The notes beneath the pieces are model-generated. The model was not told the DNA's origin, ran no database searches, and saw only the letters and a program-made list of their open reading frames with translations. A stretch of 64,000 bases of DNA from an uncultured Collinsella sp. (GTDB lineage: Bacteria > Actinomycetota > Coriobacteriia > Coriobacteriales > Coriobacteriaceae), in contig USHA01000001.1 in NCBI GenBank assembly GCA_900554325.1, positions 1-64,000 on the forward strand, read 5' to 3'. The translations under genes and the position numbers were made by a program. Shown here piece by piece: positions 17,355 through 26,795 of the stretch. The number at the start of each line of letters is the position of its first letter. Positions within the stretch are counted from its first letter, which is position 1.

Positions 17355-18692
17355 CTATGAATTGGCGAGATAGTGATCGAGCTCCCACTCGGTCACTGTG
17401 GCGTTGAAGCGATTCCACTCGTCGCGCTTCTTCTTGAGGAAGAACGCATGGATGTGCTCGCCGAGGGCGTCTTTCATGAAATCGGAGCTTTCAAAGACGT
17501 CGAGCGCCTCGTCGAGGTTTCTCGGCAGCGGCTCGATGCCGCGGGCGCGCAGCTCGCTCTCGGGCAGACGCAACAGATCGGAGGTCGCCTCCTCGGACAG
17601 TTCGAGTCCGCGCTTGATGCCGTCGAGTCCGGCTGCCAGCGTGACGGTGTTCACCAAGTACGGATTGGCCATCGGGTCGGGGCTGCGAAGCTCAATGCGG
17701 GCCGCAACCTGCTTGCCCGGCTTGTAGATGGGCACGCGGATCATAGCGGAGCGGTTGCGCATGCCCCACGTTGCATACCGCGGGCCGTTACCCACGCCAG
17801 CGGAGAGGCGCTTGTAAGAATTCACCGTGGGGTTGGTGATGGCGCTGATTTCGGAGGCATGCGCCAAGATGCCGGCCATGTAGCTCTTGGCAATGGGCGA
17901 CAGGTGGTTCTTGGCGTCGTCACCCCAAAAGACGTTGTTGCCTTCACGGTCGAACAGGGACTGGTGAAGCAGCATTGCCGAAGACGAGCCCTTGGCGATG
18001 GGCTTGGGCATGAAAGAGGCGTGGATGCCCGACTCGTAGGCGCAGGTGCGAATGACGTGCTTGGCCGTCATGATGGCGTCGGACATGGTGAGTGCCTCGG
18101 CGTGACGCATGGAAATGCCGTGCTGCGAGCGACCGGAGCTATGGAAGGTGTACTCGACCGGGATGCTCATCTTCTCGAGCATGAGCACGGTGGAACGGCG
18201 CAGGTCGCGCGCGGAATCCGACGGCGTGAGGTCAAAGTAGCCCACCTTGTCCATGGGCTCAGGCGTATGCTCGTCGGGGAAATAGTAGAACTCGAGCTCG
18301 GCGCCCACATTCATGATGTAGCCGAGCTTCTCCGCACGATAGAACATGCGGCGCAGGCACTCGCGCGAATCGCCAGCGAACAGCTGGCGGTCGGGCGTGC
18401 AGACATCGCAGAAGATGCGCGCGGCGCCGTCGTGCTTGGGGCGCCAGGGCAGGATCTGGAACGTGGAGGCATCCGGGAAGGCCAGCATGTCCGCCTCGTC
18501 GGGAGAGGTGAAGCCCTCAATGGCGGAACCGTCGAAGCCAATGCCCTCTTCAAACGCGACCTCGAGGTCCTCGGGGCTGATAGCGAAGCTCTTGAGCCTG
18601 CCGAGCACGTCGGTGAACCACAGGCGGATGAAGCGGATGTCGCGCTCCTCGACAGTGCGCAGGACGAAATCGATGTTCTGCTGCTGGTCCAT
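17355..18692 (-). CDS. glnA: Glutamine synthetase I-like protein with altered active site
   Basis: A 445-aa protein with the full GSI fold: the beta-grasp N domain (FTDVLGRLKSF, FDGSAIEGF) and the catalytic barrel (GAELEF, FMPKP, NPTVNSYKRL, RNRS, RIELRSPDP). Glu132, Glu134 and Glu334 match metal ligands. However, the HHE-to-GQxEI block reads FHSSGRSQHGI, so the ligands equivalent to Glu212 and Glu220 are Ser185 and Gly192. The GSGMH block reads SSSAMLL, so His269 is Leu241. The PGYEAP loop with catalytic Glu327 reads AGVGNGP. Normal ATP-dependent glutamine synthesis therefore looks impaired. It lies 98 bp upstream of the GlnR-like gene. A sensor, a different ligase or a pseudoenzyme are possible. 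Confidence 0.85.
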   Translation of the reverse strand: MDQQQNIDFVLRTVEERDIRFIRLWFTDVLGRLKSFAISPEDLEVAFEEGIGFDGSAIEGFTSPDEADMLAFPDASTFQILPWRPKHDGAARIFCDVCTPDRQLFAGDSRECLRRMFYRAEKLGYIMNVGAELEFYYFPDEHTPEPMDKVGYFDLTPSDSARDLRRSTVLMLEKMSIPVEYTFHSSGRSQHGISMRHAEALTMSDAIMTAKHVIRTCAYESGIHASFMPKPIAKGSSSAMLLHQSLFDREGNNVFWGDDAKNHLSPIAKSYMAGILAHASEISAITNPTVNSYKRLSAGVGNGPRYATWGMRNRSAMIRVPIYKPGKQVAARIELRSPDPMANPYLVNTVTLAAGLDGIKRGLELSEEATSDLLRLPESELRARGIEPLPRNLDEALDVFESSDFMKDALGEHIHAFFLKKKRDEWNRFNATVTEWELDHYLANS

Positions 18693-18820
18693 ATACGAGC
18701 CCTTTCACATGCGATGATGCCAGATTGTCTCCATGTTCGCATAGTTATGTTTCGGCCGAGTTTCCGGCGCTCCCTCGCATAAAAGCACCTTGGAAATGAG
18801 GGCATGGGCAGAAGGTGCAA

Positions 18821-18970
18821 TGCCGCGAATCGGGCGTTTTTGTAACGAAGATCGAGATGCCCCGAGTAGACGGTCGGTTTGGGCATCAAAGCCCCAGTTG
18901 GCGATAGCCCAAAATACCTGTCTACTCGGCCTCTCTGGAAACTCGTTACAAAATCGCCCGATTCGCGGCA
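18821..18970. repeat. 150-bp imperfect palindrome (MITE-like)
   Basis: Outer arms at 18821-18848 and 18943-18970 pair at 27 of 28 positions (TGCCGCGAATCGGGCG plus a TTTTGTAACGA block). Inner arms CCGAGTAGAC (18862-18871) and GTCTACTCGG (18920-18929) also pair, and the central part is partly complementary. It fills most of the 322-bp gap between the glutamine synthetase-like gene and the YhgE pair. It resembles the elements at 24049-24189 and 34029-34169 in size and plan. Confidence 0.75.
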
Positions 18971-19014
18971 ATCAACGGCTGAGAACACGCCGCCGTGCGC
19001 TCGACCGTCGGCTC

Positions 19015-21225
19015 CTACATGAGCTTGGTCTCCTCGAGCTTCTCGATGATCCACTGGTTCGCGCGAATCACGGGACGGCGGAATACCAGACCGAGCGCGA
19101 GCGACGGAAGCAGGTAGCACGCCAAGATGCCAAGTTCGCGCCAATACTCCATGCCATACGCGCCTGCCATGGCAGCGTGCATCGCGTTGATGGCATGCGT
19201 GAACGGCAAAAACGGATAGACGCCCTGGAAGAAGTCTGCCGTCATCTCGATGGGGAACGTGCCGCCTGAGCCGGCCACCTGCATGACCAGCAACACAACG
19301 GCGATCGCCTTGCCAATATCGCCAAAACTCACCGTGAGCGTGTAGATGATGTTGCTGAACACGAACCCGGCAACCCAGCCCACGAGGAGGAACTGCAGCG
19401 GATGGGCACACTGGATCCCAAAAAACATCAGGTCGCCGGCACACACGAGCGTCGCCTGCGCAAAGGCGAGCAACGCGAAGAACGCGTACCGTCCCAAATA
19501 GAGCTCGTGCAGGTGAATCGGCGCGAGCGCCTGGATATCGCGCTCATCCACGTTGGCCTTGAGCATTGCGGCAAGCACGATGCCCGCGACCCAAATGGAC
19601 AGCGTGGTGTAGAACGGAGCCATGGCGCTGCCGTAGTTCTCGATGTGGTACACGGCCTGGCGGTCGAGGGCCACCGGGGCAGCGAGGGCCTCGGCAAGCG
19701 ATGTCGGGTCCGATCCAATGAGGTCCCGCACCTTCTGCAGGTCGCCCGACGCCACGGCGGCATCGATACCGTCCTTGAGCTCCTGCAGGCCGTCGGCGGA
19801 GGTACTCAGGTCGGCTGCGGCGCTGGTAAGCACGCCTTGCGCATCGGAAAGGTCGCTCGAAAGGTCCTTGGATGCCGTCGAGAGATCGGAGGCGGTCGTG
19901 CTCAGACTGCTCGCCATGTCCTCGCTGCTCTTGGCGACGCTCCCCACCGCATCGGCGAGCGACGCGATCTCCTGCTCGAGCGTCTCCTTGTAGGAATCCT
20001 TGATCGATGAGATGTCGTTTTTGGCAGAAGCGAGGTTTTCCTTGACGGCTTCTGCCTGCTCGCGAGCGTCGGTGGCACCCGCCTCGAGGGAATCGGCGGC
20101 ATCCGAGAGGTGCTGTGCGAGCAGTTCCTGCTGGTTAGCGACGTTGCCCACCGTGTTGGCCACGATGTCGATCTGCTGAATGAGCTCGGCCTTTGCCGCA
20201 TCTGATATCGGCAGACTGTCGACCTTGTCCTCAAGGGCGGCGATCTTCTTCTGCACGGCACGGGCATCTGCCGCCTGTCCCGCTATCTTCGACGAGGCGC
20301 TGCGCAGCTGCGTACAGGTAGTCGACACGTGTTCATCCACGGTGGCGAACGCGTTCTCTATGGCCGTGGCGGCGGCTTCGTAGTCGCCCGCGCTGTCGGC
20401 CAGCGCCCCGTTGATGGCGTCAACCGCGCCATCGAGAGCGGCATCCATGTTGGCAAGGCCCGTCTTGGCATCGCTCACCAGTGCCTCGGCACTCGAGCTG
20501 GCCTCGCCCGTCTGAGACAACAAGTCGCCCGCAGAATCCAAAAGGCCTGTGGAGGAGCCCAGGACCCCCGTGAACTCGGTCGCCGTCTTGGACGCATCGC
20601 GCAACGTCTCGATGCCCGCCGTGAGTGTGCTGCTCAGGTTCGCCGCGTAGTTGGCGATTTGATCGCCGTCCAGGTAATCGAGCAGGCTCGACGTGGTGGC
20701 CAGTCCCACCTCGCTGATAGTCTCGGCGAACGTCTCGTCGATCTGCTTGCGCACCGTACTCGCGGCCTTGTCGGTCACGCGGGGCGCGATGGCGTTGGCC
20801 TTTTGGTTCTCGTAGTACACGATCTCGGCGTGCTCGGCATCGCTCGAAAAGACCGTCATCATGCGAGAGCTGAAATCCTCGGGAATCACGACGGCTGCAT
20901 AGTACTCGCCGGAGCGCACGCCCTCGACCGCCTCGCCCTCCTTGACGAAGACCCAGTCGATGTTGTCGTTCTCACGTAGCGACGAGACGACCGTGTCGCC
21001 GATGTTCACGCGCACGGAAATGAGGTCGCTTAGGTAGCCCTCATCCGAGTTCGCCACCGCGACTTTGAGGTTACCCGTGTTTCCGTAAGGATCCCAGCTG
21101 CCCGCAATGTTAAACCAGGCGTAAAGGGTGGGCACAATCACGAGACCCACCGCGACGATGCATGCGACCACGCTGCCGCGCACCCTCGAGAGATCCTGCT
21201 TGAGCAGGGCAATGATCTTCTTCAT
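19015..21225 (-). CDS. YhgE/Pip-family membrane protein (second of tandem pair)
   Basis: A 736-aa membrane protein of the YhgE/Pip (phage-infection-protein, ABC-2-like) family. One N-terminal membrane segment (VVACIVAVGLVIVPTLYAWFNIAG) is followed by the conserved WDPYGNTGNLKVAVANSDEG block. A long extracellular region rich in Ala/Ser/Asp heptads runs from about 180 to 480. Five or six membrane segments follow, with MADFFQGVYPFLPFTHAINAM near the end. Relatives include phage receptor YueB/Pip and type VII secretion-associated proteins; transport function is unproven. The ATG at 21225 follows the upstream TAG without a gap, so translation is coupled. Confidence 0.88.
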   Translation of the reverse strand: MKKIIALLKQDLSRVRGSVVACIVAVGLVIVPTLYAWFNIAGSWDPYGNTGNLKVAVANSDEGYLSDLISVRVNIGDTVVSSLRENDNIDWVFVKEGEAVEGVRSGEYYAAVVIPEDFSSRMMTVFSSDAEHAEIVYYENQKANAIAPRVTDKAASTVRKQIDETFAETISEVGLATTSSLLDYLDGDQIANYAANLSSTLTAGIETLRDASKTATEFTGVLGSSTGLLDSAGDLLSQTGEASSSAEALVSDAKTGLANMDAALDGAVDAINGALADSAGDYEAAATAIENAFATVDEHVSTTCTQLRSASSKIAGQAADARAVQKKIAALEDKVDSLPISDAAKAELIQQIDIVANTVGNVANQQELLAQHLSDAADSLEAGATDAREQAEAVKENLASAKNDISSIKDSYKETLEQEIASLADAVGSVAKSSEDMASSLSTTASDLSTASKDLSSDLSDAQGVLTSAAADLSTSADGLQELKDGIDAAVASGDLQKVRDLIGSDPTSLAEALAAPVALDRQAVYHIENYGSAMAPFYTTLSIWVAGIVLAAMLKANVDERDIQALAPIHLHELYLGRYAFFALLAFAQATLVCAGDLMFFGIQCAHPLQFLLVGWVAGFVFSNIIYTLTVSFGDIGKAIAVVLLVMQVAGSGGTFPIEMTADFFQGVYPFLPFTHAINAMHAAMAGAYGMEYWRELGILACYLLPSLALGLVFRRPVIRANQWIIEKLEETKLM

Positions 21226-23868
21226 CTACTCCTCGCCTCCCTTCGGGGCGTCTCCGTTGGTGATGTGTGCAGGAGTTCTGCCGGTGAGGCCGCGATCCGG
21301 GCTCGCCCCTGCGGCGCGCGCCGGCACCCCGCGCGCGATGCTGCGGCCCAGCTCCTCGCGCAGCTCGTCATCGGGCAGCGAGGTCATACGCGCCTGTGAA
21401 TTCAGGCTTTCGCGCAGGTACTCGATAAAGATCATGTAGGCATCCGCCACGATGATGGCAACGATCCACAGCACGAGCATCACGAGTTTGCCGTCGATGT
21501 CGAGGTCAAGCGTTGCCGTGAGCACGAACAGCAGCACGGGCAGACCAAGCACCAGGCAGAAGCCCGCTTTGATAAGCCGCGGGTACCGGTGCTCGAAGCG
21601 CGCGCCGCGCTCGAGGATCTCGCGACGATACGCCTCCGTGTCAAACAGCGCCCGCACGGCGTTGCGCACGGAGAACCGCTCGCGCGGCATGTCGTCGCGC
21701 TCGCAGATCATCACGCCCGTGCCGGAGAGCTGGCGGTCGAACAGCAGGTTGAGGTTGAGGAGCTTAGGCCTCAGCCATACGCCCACCACGAGCGCCACGG
21801 CCAAAAACACCGCAAGGATGCCCAGGTTGAACAGGTAGTTCATGCCGTACATGCCGCCGATGGTCTCGCGCATCGTGTTAATGCCGTAGGTGAAGGGCAA
21901 CAGCGGGTGCAGAGCCTGGAAGAAGTCGGGCATCATCTCGATGGGGTACATGCCTGAGGAACCCGGGATCTGCACAATGACGAGGATGACGCCGATGGCT
22001 TTGCCGATATGCTTGAACGCGATCGACAGCGCGTAAATGATGTTCACGTAGACGAACGAGGTGAACACGCCCGCAATCACGAACAACACGGGATGGCTGC
22101 ACTGGATCCCTAGCACCAAGTCGCCCACGCACACGATGATCGACTGCACGAAGCCGAGCAGGACCATGAGCATCCAGCGGCCAAAATACCCTTGGTTGGC
22201 CGTGATTTGGCCCACACCCTCGGTGTCAACCTCAAGCTTGAAGATGGCGATGAGCACAAAGCCACCCACCCACAGAGCCAGGTTCGTGTAGAACGGCGTG
22301 ACGCCCGAACCGTAGTTCTCGACCGGATACACGGCCTTAGTGGTGAGGGTCACCGGGGCGGACATGAAATCCGCGATGTTAGCGGGGTCCATATCGAGCA
22401 GGTTCGCGAGCTCGCGTGTTGCCTCGGAGCTGCGCAGCGCGACGATGTCGGTCTTGACCGTCTCAAGCGTAGCCTGCAGGTCGGCCAGCGTTTCATCGCT
22501 GCTCGCCAACGCGCTCTTGGTCTGGTCGAGCATGGCGTTCAGCTGGTCAAGTAGGCCCATGGACTGCGCGATGGTGGGGGTGAGGCTCGTCACGACGCCC
22601 GACAGGTCGCCCGAGACGTTCGAGAACGCATCGAGGCCCGCGCTCAGTTGGGGAATGACGCTGGAGTTGAGGGTCTGCTGGGTCTTGCCCAGGTTCTCGA
22701 CGCTGCCCTGCACGGCGGTGTTGATAGCGTCCGTCGCGGTGGTCGCGGCATCGACGTCTTGGCCGAGTGCATCGCTCTGCGTCTGCAGCGCGTCTTTGGC
22801 AGACTGCAGACCGGCATTTTGGTTCTCAAGGTCGTGGATGAAGGCCTCGATATCGCCGTTTGAGCCCAAAGCCGAGTTGTTGAGGTTGCGCAGGGCCTCG
22901 AGGGCGCGCGAATTGGAATCGATCACGGCTTGGAAGTTGGAGAGCGATATGTCGATCTTGGTCTTAGCAGCCGAGACGGCGCCCGCCATTGAACCAACGG
23001 CGGCGTCCGCCTTCGACGAAGCCGTGCCCAGCTGGGTCGCTCCGTTGGCGAGGGCGTTCGACAGCGCGGTGTGGAACTCGCCCGCGGCGGAGCGCGTCGT
23101 GCCCAGAAGCTGGTGACCCTTGTCGAGCGCATCGACGAGCGTGGGCGTCTCGGCGTTCATACTGGCGAGCGAGCTCTTGGCACTCGTTGCGGCAACCTTA
23201 GCGTCGTCGATGGTAGTCGCCATGCCGCCAAGGCCCTCGCGCACACGCTTCAGGGCGTCGACGGAATCGGAGACATTCGCGAGCACGCCCTGCTCCGCGC
23301 GCTCCCCCGCCGCGTCCACGTCGACCCCGAGCTTTTGCGCCTGCTCGACAAGCGTGCTGCTGACCGTTGCGACAAAGGTCTCGTTCAGCTGCTCCTCGAT
23401 GGTCTCGGCACCCGTATCGGTCACCTTGGGGGCAATGGCGTTCTTCTTCTCATTCACGTAGTACGTGAGCTCGGGCTGCTCAAAGTCGCCCGTGAGCATG
23501 CTCGTGAGCTTTTCGCTGAAGTCCTTAGGAATGACGATCGCGGCGTAGTACTCACCGCTGTACACGCTCTCTTTCGCGCTTTCCGCATCGGTGAAGACCC
23601 AGCCCAGGTCGTCGTTTTCCTTGAGCTGCTCGACCGTCTGCTCACCGGCGTTGAGCGACCCCGTCAACTCACTTTCAACGCCCTCGTCCTCGTTGGCGAC
23701 GGCGATTTTCACACCGGAGGTGTTACTGTACGGATCCCAGTTCGCCTCGATGTTGTACCAAGCATACAATGACGGAATGATGCACACACCAATGGTGATG
23801 ACCATCGCCACAGGATTGTGCAGTAACCGCTTGAGGTCTCGTTTAAAGATCTGGAAGGCCTTCTTCAC
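21226..23868 (-). CDS. YhgE/Pip-family membrane protein (first of tandem pair)
   Basis: An 880-aa paralogue of the downstream gene with the same layout: an N-terminal membrane segment (VAMVITIGVCIIPSLYAWYN), WDPYSNTSGVKIAVANEDEG, a long coiled extracellular region (about 190-500) and a six-segment C-terminal membrane domain with MPDFFQALHPLLPFTYGINTM. Unlike its partner it has an extra C-terminal part of about 150 residues with two more hydrophobic segments and a charged tail. The start is GTG at 23868 after AAAGGGTGG. The pair forms an operon. Confidence 0.88.
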   Translation of the reverse strand: MKKAFQIFKRDLKRLLHNPVAMVITIGVCIIPSLYAWYNIEANWDPYSNTSGVKIAVANEDEGVESELTGSLNAGEQTVEQLKENDDLGWVFTDAESAKESVYSGEYYAAIVIPKDFSEKLTSMLTGDFEQPELTYYVNEKKNAIAPKVTDTGAETIEEQLNETFVATVSSTLVEQAQKLGVDVDAAGERAEQGVLANVSDSVDALKRVREGLGGMATTIDDAKVAATSAKSSLASMNAETPTLVDALDKGHQLLGTTRSAAGEFHTALSNALANGATQLGTASSKADAAVGSMAGAVSAAKTKIDISLSNFQAVIDSNSRALEALRNLNNSALGSNGDIEAFIHDLENQNAGLQSAKDALQTQSDALGQDVDAATTATDAINTAVQGSVENLGKTQQTLNSSVIPQLSAGLDAFSNVSGDLSGVVTSLTPTIAQSMGLLDQLNAMLDQTKSALASSDETLADLQATLETVKTDIVALRSSEATRELANLLDMDPANIADFMSAPVTLTTKAVYPVENYGSGVTPFYTNLALWVGGFVLIAIFKLEVDTEGVGQITANQGYFGRWMLMVLLGFVQSIIVCVGDLVLGIQCSHPVLFVIAGVFTSFVYVNIIYALSIAFKHIGKAIGVILVIVQIPGSSGMYPIEMMPDFFQALHPLLPFTYGINTMRETIGGMYGMNYLFNLGILAVFLAVALVVGVWLRPKLLNLNLLFDRQLSGTGVMICERDDMPRERFSVRNAVRALFDTEAYRREILERGARFEHRYPRLIKAGFCLVLGLPVLLFVLTATLDLDIDGKLVMLVLWIVAIIVADAYMIFIEYLRESLNSQARMTSLPDDELREELGRSIARGVPARAAGASPDRGLTGRTPAHITNGDAPKGGEE

Positions 23869-24048
23869 GCTCGAACCACCCTTTGACCTTACTATTGCCT
23901 TTGTTGGAGCAGAACTATACTACGGTCGTGAGAAAAACAACACGTGTACTGGTAACTATCAATACTTTCTGCAGAATACTCGCAATAGGGCGACACACCT
24001 GTGCACATGAAAGGGCGAAAAGAGCCTCTTCTCCAGCGTGCGGAACGT

Positions 24049-24189
24049 GCAAATACGCAAATGTTGAGATAAAGTCCGCATCCGCCGTGTAGCCATTTGT
24101 GCAACAAAGGCTTGACCTGCGGTTATATTGCGGTCAATCTCGCCTTTACTCGCATACCCCCACTTTTAACCCAACATTTGCGTATTTGC
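24049..24189. repeat. 141-bp palindrome (MITE-like)
   Basis: Perfect 18-bp outer arms GCAAATACGCAAATGTTG (24049-24066) and its complement at 24172-24189. A central GACCTGCGGTTATATTGCGGTC is nearly self-complementary, and parts of the regions between also pair. It lies in the 422-bp gap upstream of the YhgE operon. It has the same length as the element at 34029-34169. The remainder of 23869-24048 probably holds the YhgE promoter; I saw no gene. Confidence 0.75.
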
Positions 24190-24210
24190 GGCGCATCATC
24201 CCCCCTCCGA

Positions 24211-24252
24211 GCAATAGACCGGGGCGCTCTACAGGGCGCCCCGGTCTATTGC
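24211..24252 (-). terminator. Terminator after htpG
   Basis: Perfect 17-bp stem (GCAATAGACCGGGGCGC and its complement) with an 8-nt loop, 38 bp beyond the htpG stop. A T run is lacking, but the very stable stem and position suggest termination. Confidence 0.75.
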
Positions 24253-24290
24253 TTAGCTATGAATTCCCGGTAAATGTGCGAGCGAGCAAT

Positions 24291-26315
24291 CTACATGAGC
24301 TCGCAGACGCTCTGGGCAAACGCCACCGGGTCGGCGGGCAGGATGCCCTCGACGAGCAGCGCCTGGTCGTAGAGCAGACCGGCATACAGGGAGAGCTTAT
24401 CCTGGTTGCCCGCCTCCTGAGCAGCCACGAGCTTGTCGAACACCGGATGCTTGGCGTTGAGCTCAAGCACGCGCTGGCTCTTGGGCATCTCGCCGCGATC
24501 GGCCTCGGGGCCGCGCGCAAGCACCTTCTCCATCTCGAGCGACAGCGGACCCTCGGTGGTGATACAGGCGGGGGCATCGGTCAGACGCGCGGAGACCGCA
24601 ACCTTCTCCACCTTATCGCCGAGGGCCTCCTTCATGGCCTCGAACAGGTCGCCGTGCTCCTTCGTAGCCTCCTCGGCATCCTTCTTCTCGTCCTCGGTCG
24701 CGAGGTCGAGATCGCCGGTCGCCACGTTCTTGAGATCGAGGAAGCGGTCCTCGGTCTCGGGCTCCGCGCCGTCGGCGACGGCCTTTGCGGCCGCCTCGCG
24801 CGCGGCGTCGTCCTCGTAAACCTTGGGCATGTGCTTGGCGGTGTAGCCGCGCATGGCCTGGAAGGTGAACTCGTCGACATCGGCCGTGAGCAGCAGCACG
24901 TCATAGCCGCGGTCAAGCACGCCCTTTACCACGGGCATCTTGGCCAGGCGCTCGCGATCATCGCCCGCCGCGTAGTAGATCGCCTTCTGGCCCTCGGGCA
25001 TGGCGGCGGCGTACTCGGCAAGCGTCACCATCTTGTTCTCGCGCGCGCTCCAGAACAGCAGCAGGTCGGCAAGTTCATCGGCCTTCATCCCATAGCTGGA
25101 GTAAATGCCAAACTTGAGCCCACGGCCGAAGTTCTCAAAGAACTTCTCGTACGTCTCACGGTCGTCGTCGCGCATCTTCTCGAGCTCGCTCGTCACGCGC
25201 TTCTCCACGCGCTTGGCGATGGCTTTGAGCTGGCGGTCGTGCTGCAGGGTCTCACGCGAGATGTTGAGCGAGATGTCCTGGGAGTCCACCACGCCGCGCA
25301 CGAAGTTGTAGTAATCCGGCAGCAGGTCGGCGCACTTCTCCATAATCAGCACGTTGGAGCTATAGAGCGCTAAGCCCTTCTCGTAATCCTTGCTGTAAAG
25401 GTCGAACGGTGCGCGGCTCGGGATATAGAGCAGCGCGTCGTACTCGAGGGTGCCCTCGGCGTGGAAGCTCACCGTACGCGCCGGGTCCTCAAAATCGTGG
25501 AACGTGCTCTTATAAAACTCGTTGTAGTCCTCCTCCGACACGTCCGAGCTGCGTTTCTTCCAGATGGGAGTCATCGAGTTGATGGTCTCGAGCTCCTCGC
25601 AGTCCTCGTACTCCGGCTTGTAGTCGTCGCCGGCGTCGGCGGGGCGCTCCTTCTCGCGGCTCTTGGTGACCATCATCTGGACGGGATAGCGCACGTAGTT
25701 GCTGTAGCGCTTGATGAGGTCCTTGAGCCCCCACTCGGACAGATACGTGTCGTAGTTCTCGCCGGGCTCGCCATTCTCGCCGGCGACGTTCTCGCGGATG
25801 GTGAGGATGACGTCGGTGCCGTGCTCGGCGCGCTCGCCGGGCTCGATGGTGTAGCCCTCAAGGCCGTCGGACTCCCATACGTGCGCCGTGTCCTCGCCGA
25901 AGGCGCGGCTGACCACACGGACCTTGGAGGCAACCATGAACGCAGAGTAGAAGCCCACGCCAAACTGACCGATGATGTCGACATCCCCGCCCTGGTGCTC
26001 GGCGTTTTCCCGCTTGAACTCCTGGCTGCCGGAATGGGCGATGGTGCCGAGGTTCTCCTCGAGGTCCTCAGCGGTCATGCCGATGCCGTTGTCGGAGACG
26101 GTAAGCGTGCGCGCGTCCTTGTCAAACGAGACGCGGATGGCAAGGTCATCGTTGCCGAGCTGAATACTCGAGTCGGAGAGACTCTTGAAGTTGAGCTTGT
26201 CCACCGCATCCGACGCGTTGGAGATAAGCTCACGCAGGAAGATCTCCTTGTTGGTATAGATCGAGTTGATCATGAGGTCGAGGAGCTTCTTGCTCTCGGT
26301 TTTAAATTGCTGCAT
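24291..26315 (-). CDS. htpG: Chaperone HtpG (Hsp90)
   Basis: Cytosolic Hsp90 chaperone, 674 aa. The N-terminal GHKL ATPase domain includes LRELISNASDAVDKL, DNGIGMTAEDL and QFGVGFYSAF. The middle domain includes YVRYPVQM and LPDYYNFVRGVVDSQDISLNISRE. The dimerisation domain ends with LPADPVAFAQSVCELM. An acidic stretch near residues 520-575 (ETEDRFLDLK to KKDAEEATKEHGD) links the last two domains. The open frame begins at 26462, but MQQFKTESKKLLDLMINS at 26315 is the family N terminus. Confidence 0.96.
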   Translation of the reverse strand: MQQFKTESKKLLDLMINSIYTNKEIFLRELISNASDAVDKLNFKSLSDSSIQLGNDDLAIRVSFDKDARTLTVSDNGIGMTAEDLEENLGTIAHSGSQEFKRENAEHQGGDVDIIGQFGVGFYSAFMVASKVRVVSRAFGEDTAHVWESDGLEGYTIEPGERAEHGTDVILTIRENVAGENGEPGENYDTYLSEWGLKDLIKRYSNYVRYPVQMMVTKSREKERPADAGDDYKPEYEDCEELETINSMTPIWKKRSSDVSEEDYNEFYKSTFHDFEDPARTVSFHAEGTLEYDALLYIPSRAPFDLYSKDYEKGLALYSSNVLIMEKCADLLPDYYNFVRGVVDSQDISLNISRETLQHDRQLKAIAKRVEKRVTSELEKMRDDDRETYEKFFENFGRGLKFGIYSSYGMKADELADLLLFWSARENKMVTLAEYAAAMPEGQKAIYYAAGDDRERLAKMPVVKGVLDRGYDVLLLTADVDEFTFQAMRGYTAKHMPKVYEDDAAREAAAKAVADGAEPETEDRFLDLKNVATGDLDLATEDEKKDAEEATKEHGDLFEAMKEALGDKVEKVAVSARLTDAPACITTEGPLSLEMEKVLARGPEADRGEMPKSQRVLELNAKHPVFDKLVAAQEAGNQDKLSLYAGLLYDQALLVEGILPADPVAFAQSVCELM

Positions 26316-26795
26316 GCGCGCAACGCCCTTTCTGCTGTCGTCTAGCCGGCTTTCGCCGGCTTGTGCGCCGGCAAGCGGCGCACATCTACTGAACGCCTCC
26401 ATGGTACCCACAATTGAACTCATAAAACCTAAGCGTTTACCACTTAGATTCAGATGACACAATTGGCATCCTGAAGTCTCAGCCCGTCACCTGCGGGCTA
26501 TTGGCACCCCGTGGAGAGCAGGCCTCACCGTTCGATGCTCGCTGCGGCCAATTGCGGTCACGATTTATATTCATACAGTATTTGTAATTACGTTGCATCG
26601 CGTCTCTAAATCGAAATGGCCGTAAAACCCGTCACTTATGAAGAAATGCACAGCAGTGTGCCGCCCATGCATCAACCGTGATGCACTCGACGCCCAGCCA
26701 ACGACAAAAAGAGACAAGAAATACTGTATGAAGTAGTTTTTTGACCACTTTGGCAAAAATGCGCCGAAATGCAGAAAAGAGCGTATCGTCTATGC
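26316..26795. other. Intergenic region between htpG and a plus-strand gene
   Basis: This 480-bp gap carries the divergent promoters. At 26342-26380 there is a cluster of GCCGGC repeats (GCCGGCTTTCGCCGGC and nearby copies). The right half is AT-rich (26560-26770), unlike the neighbouring genes. No supported gene is seen. Confidence 0.5.
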
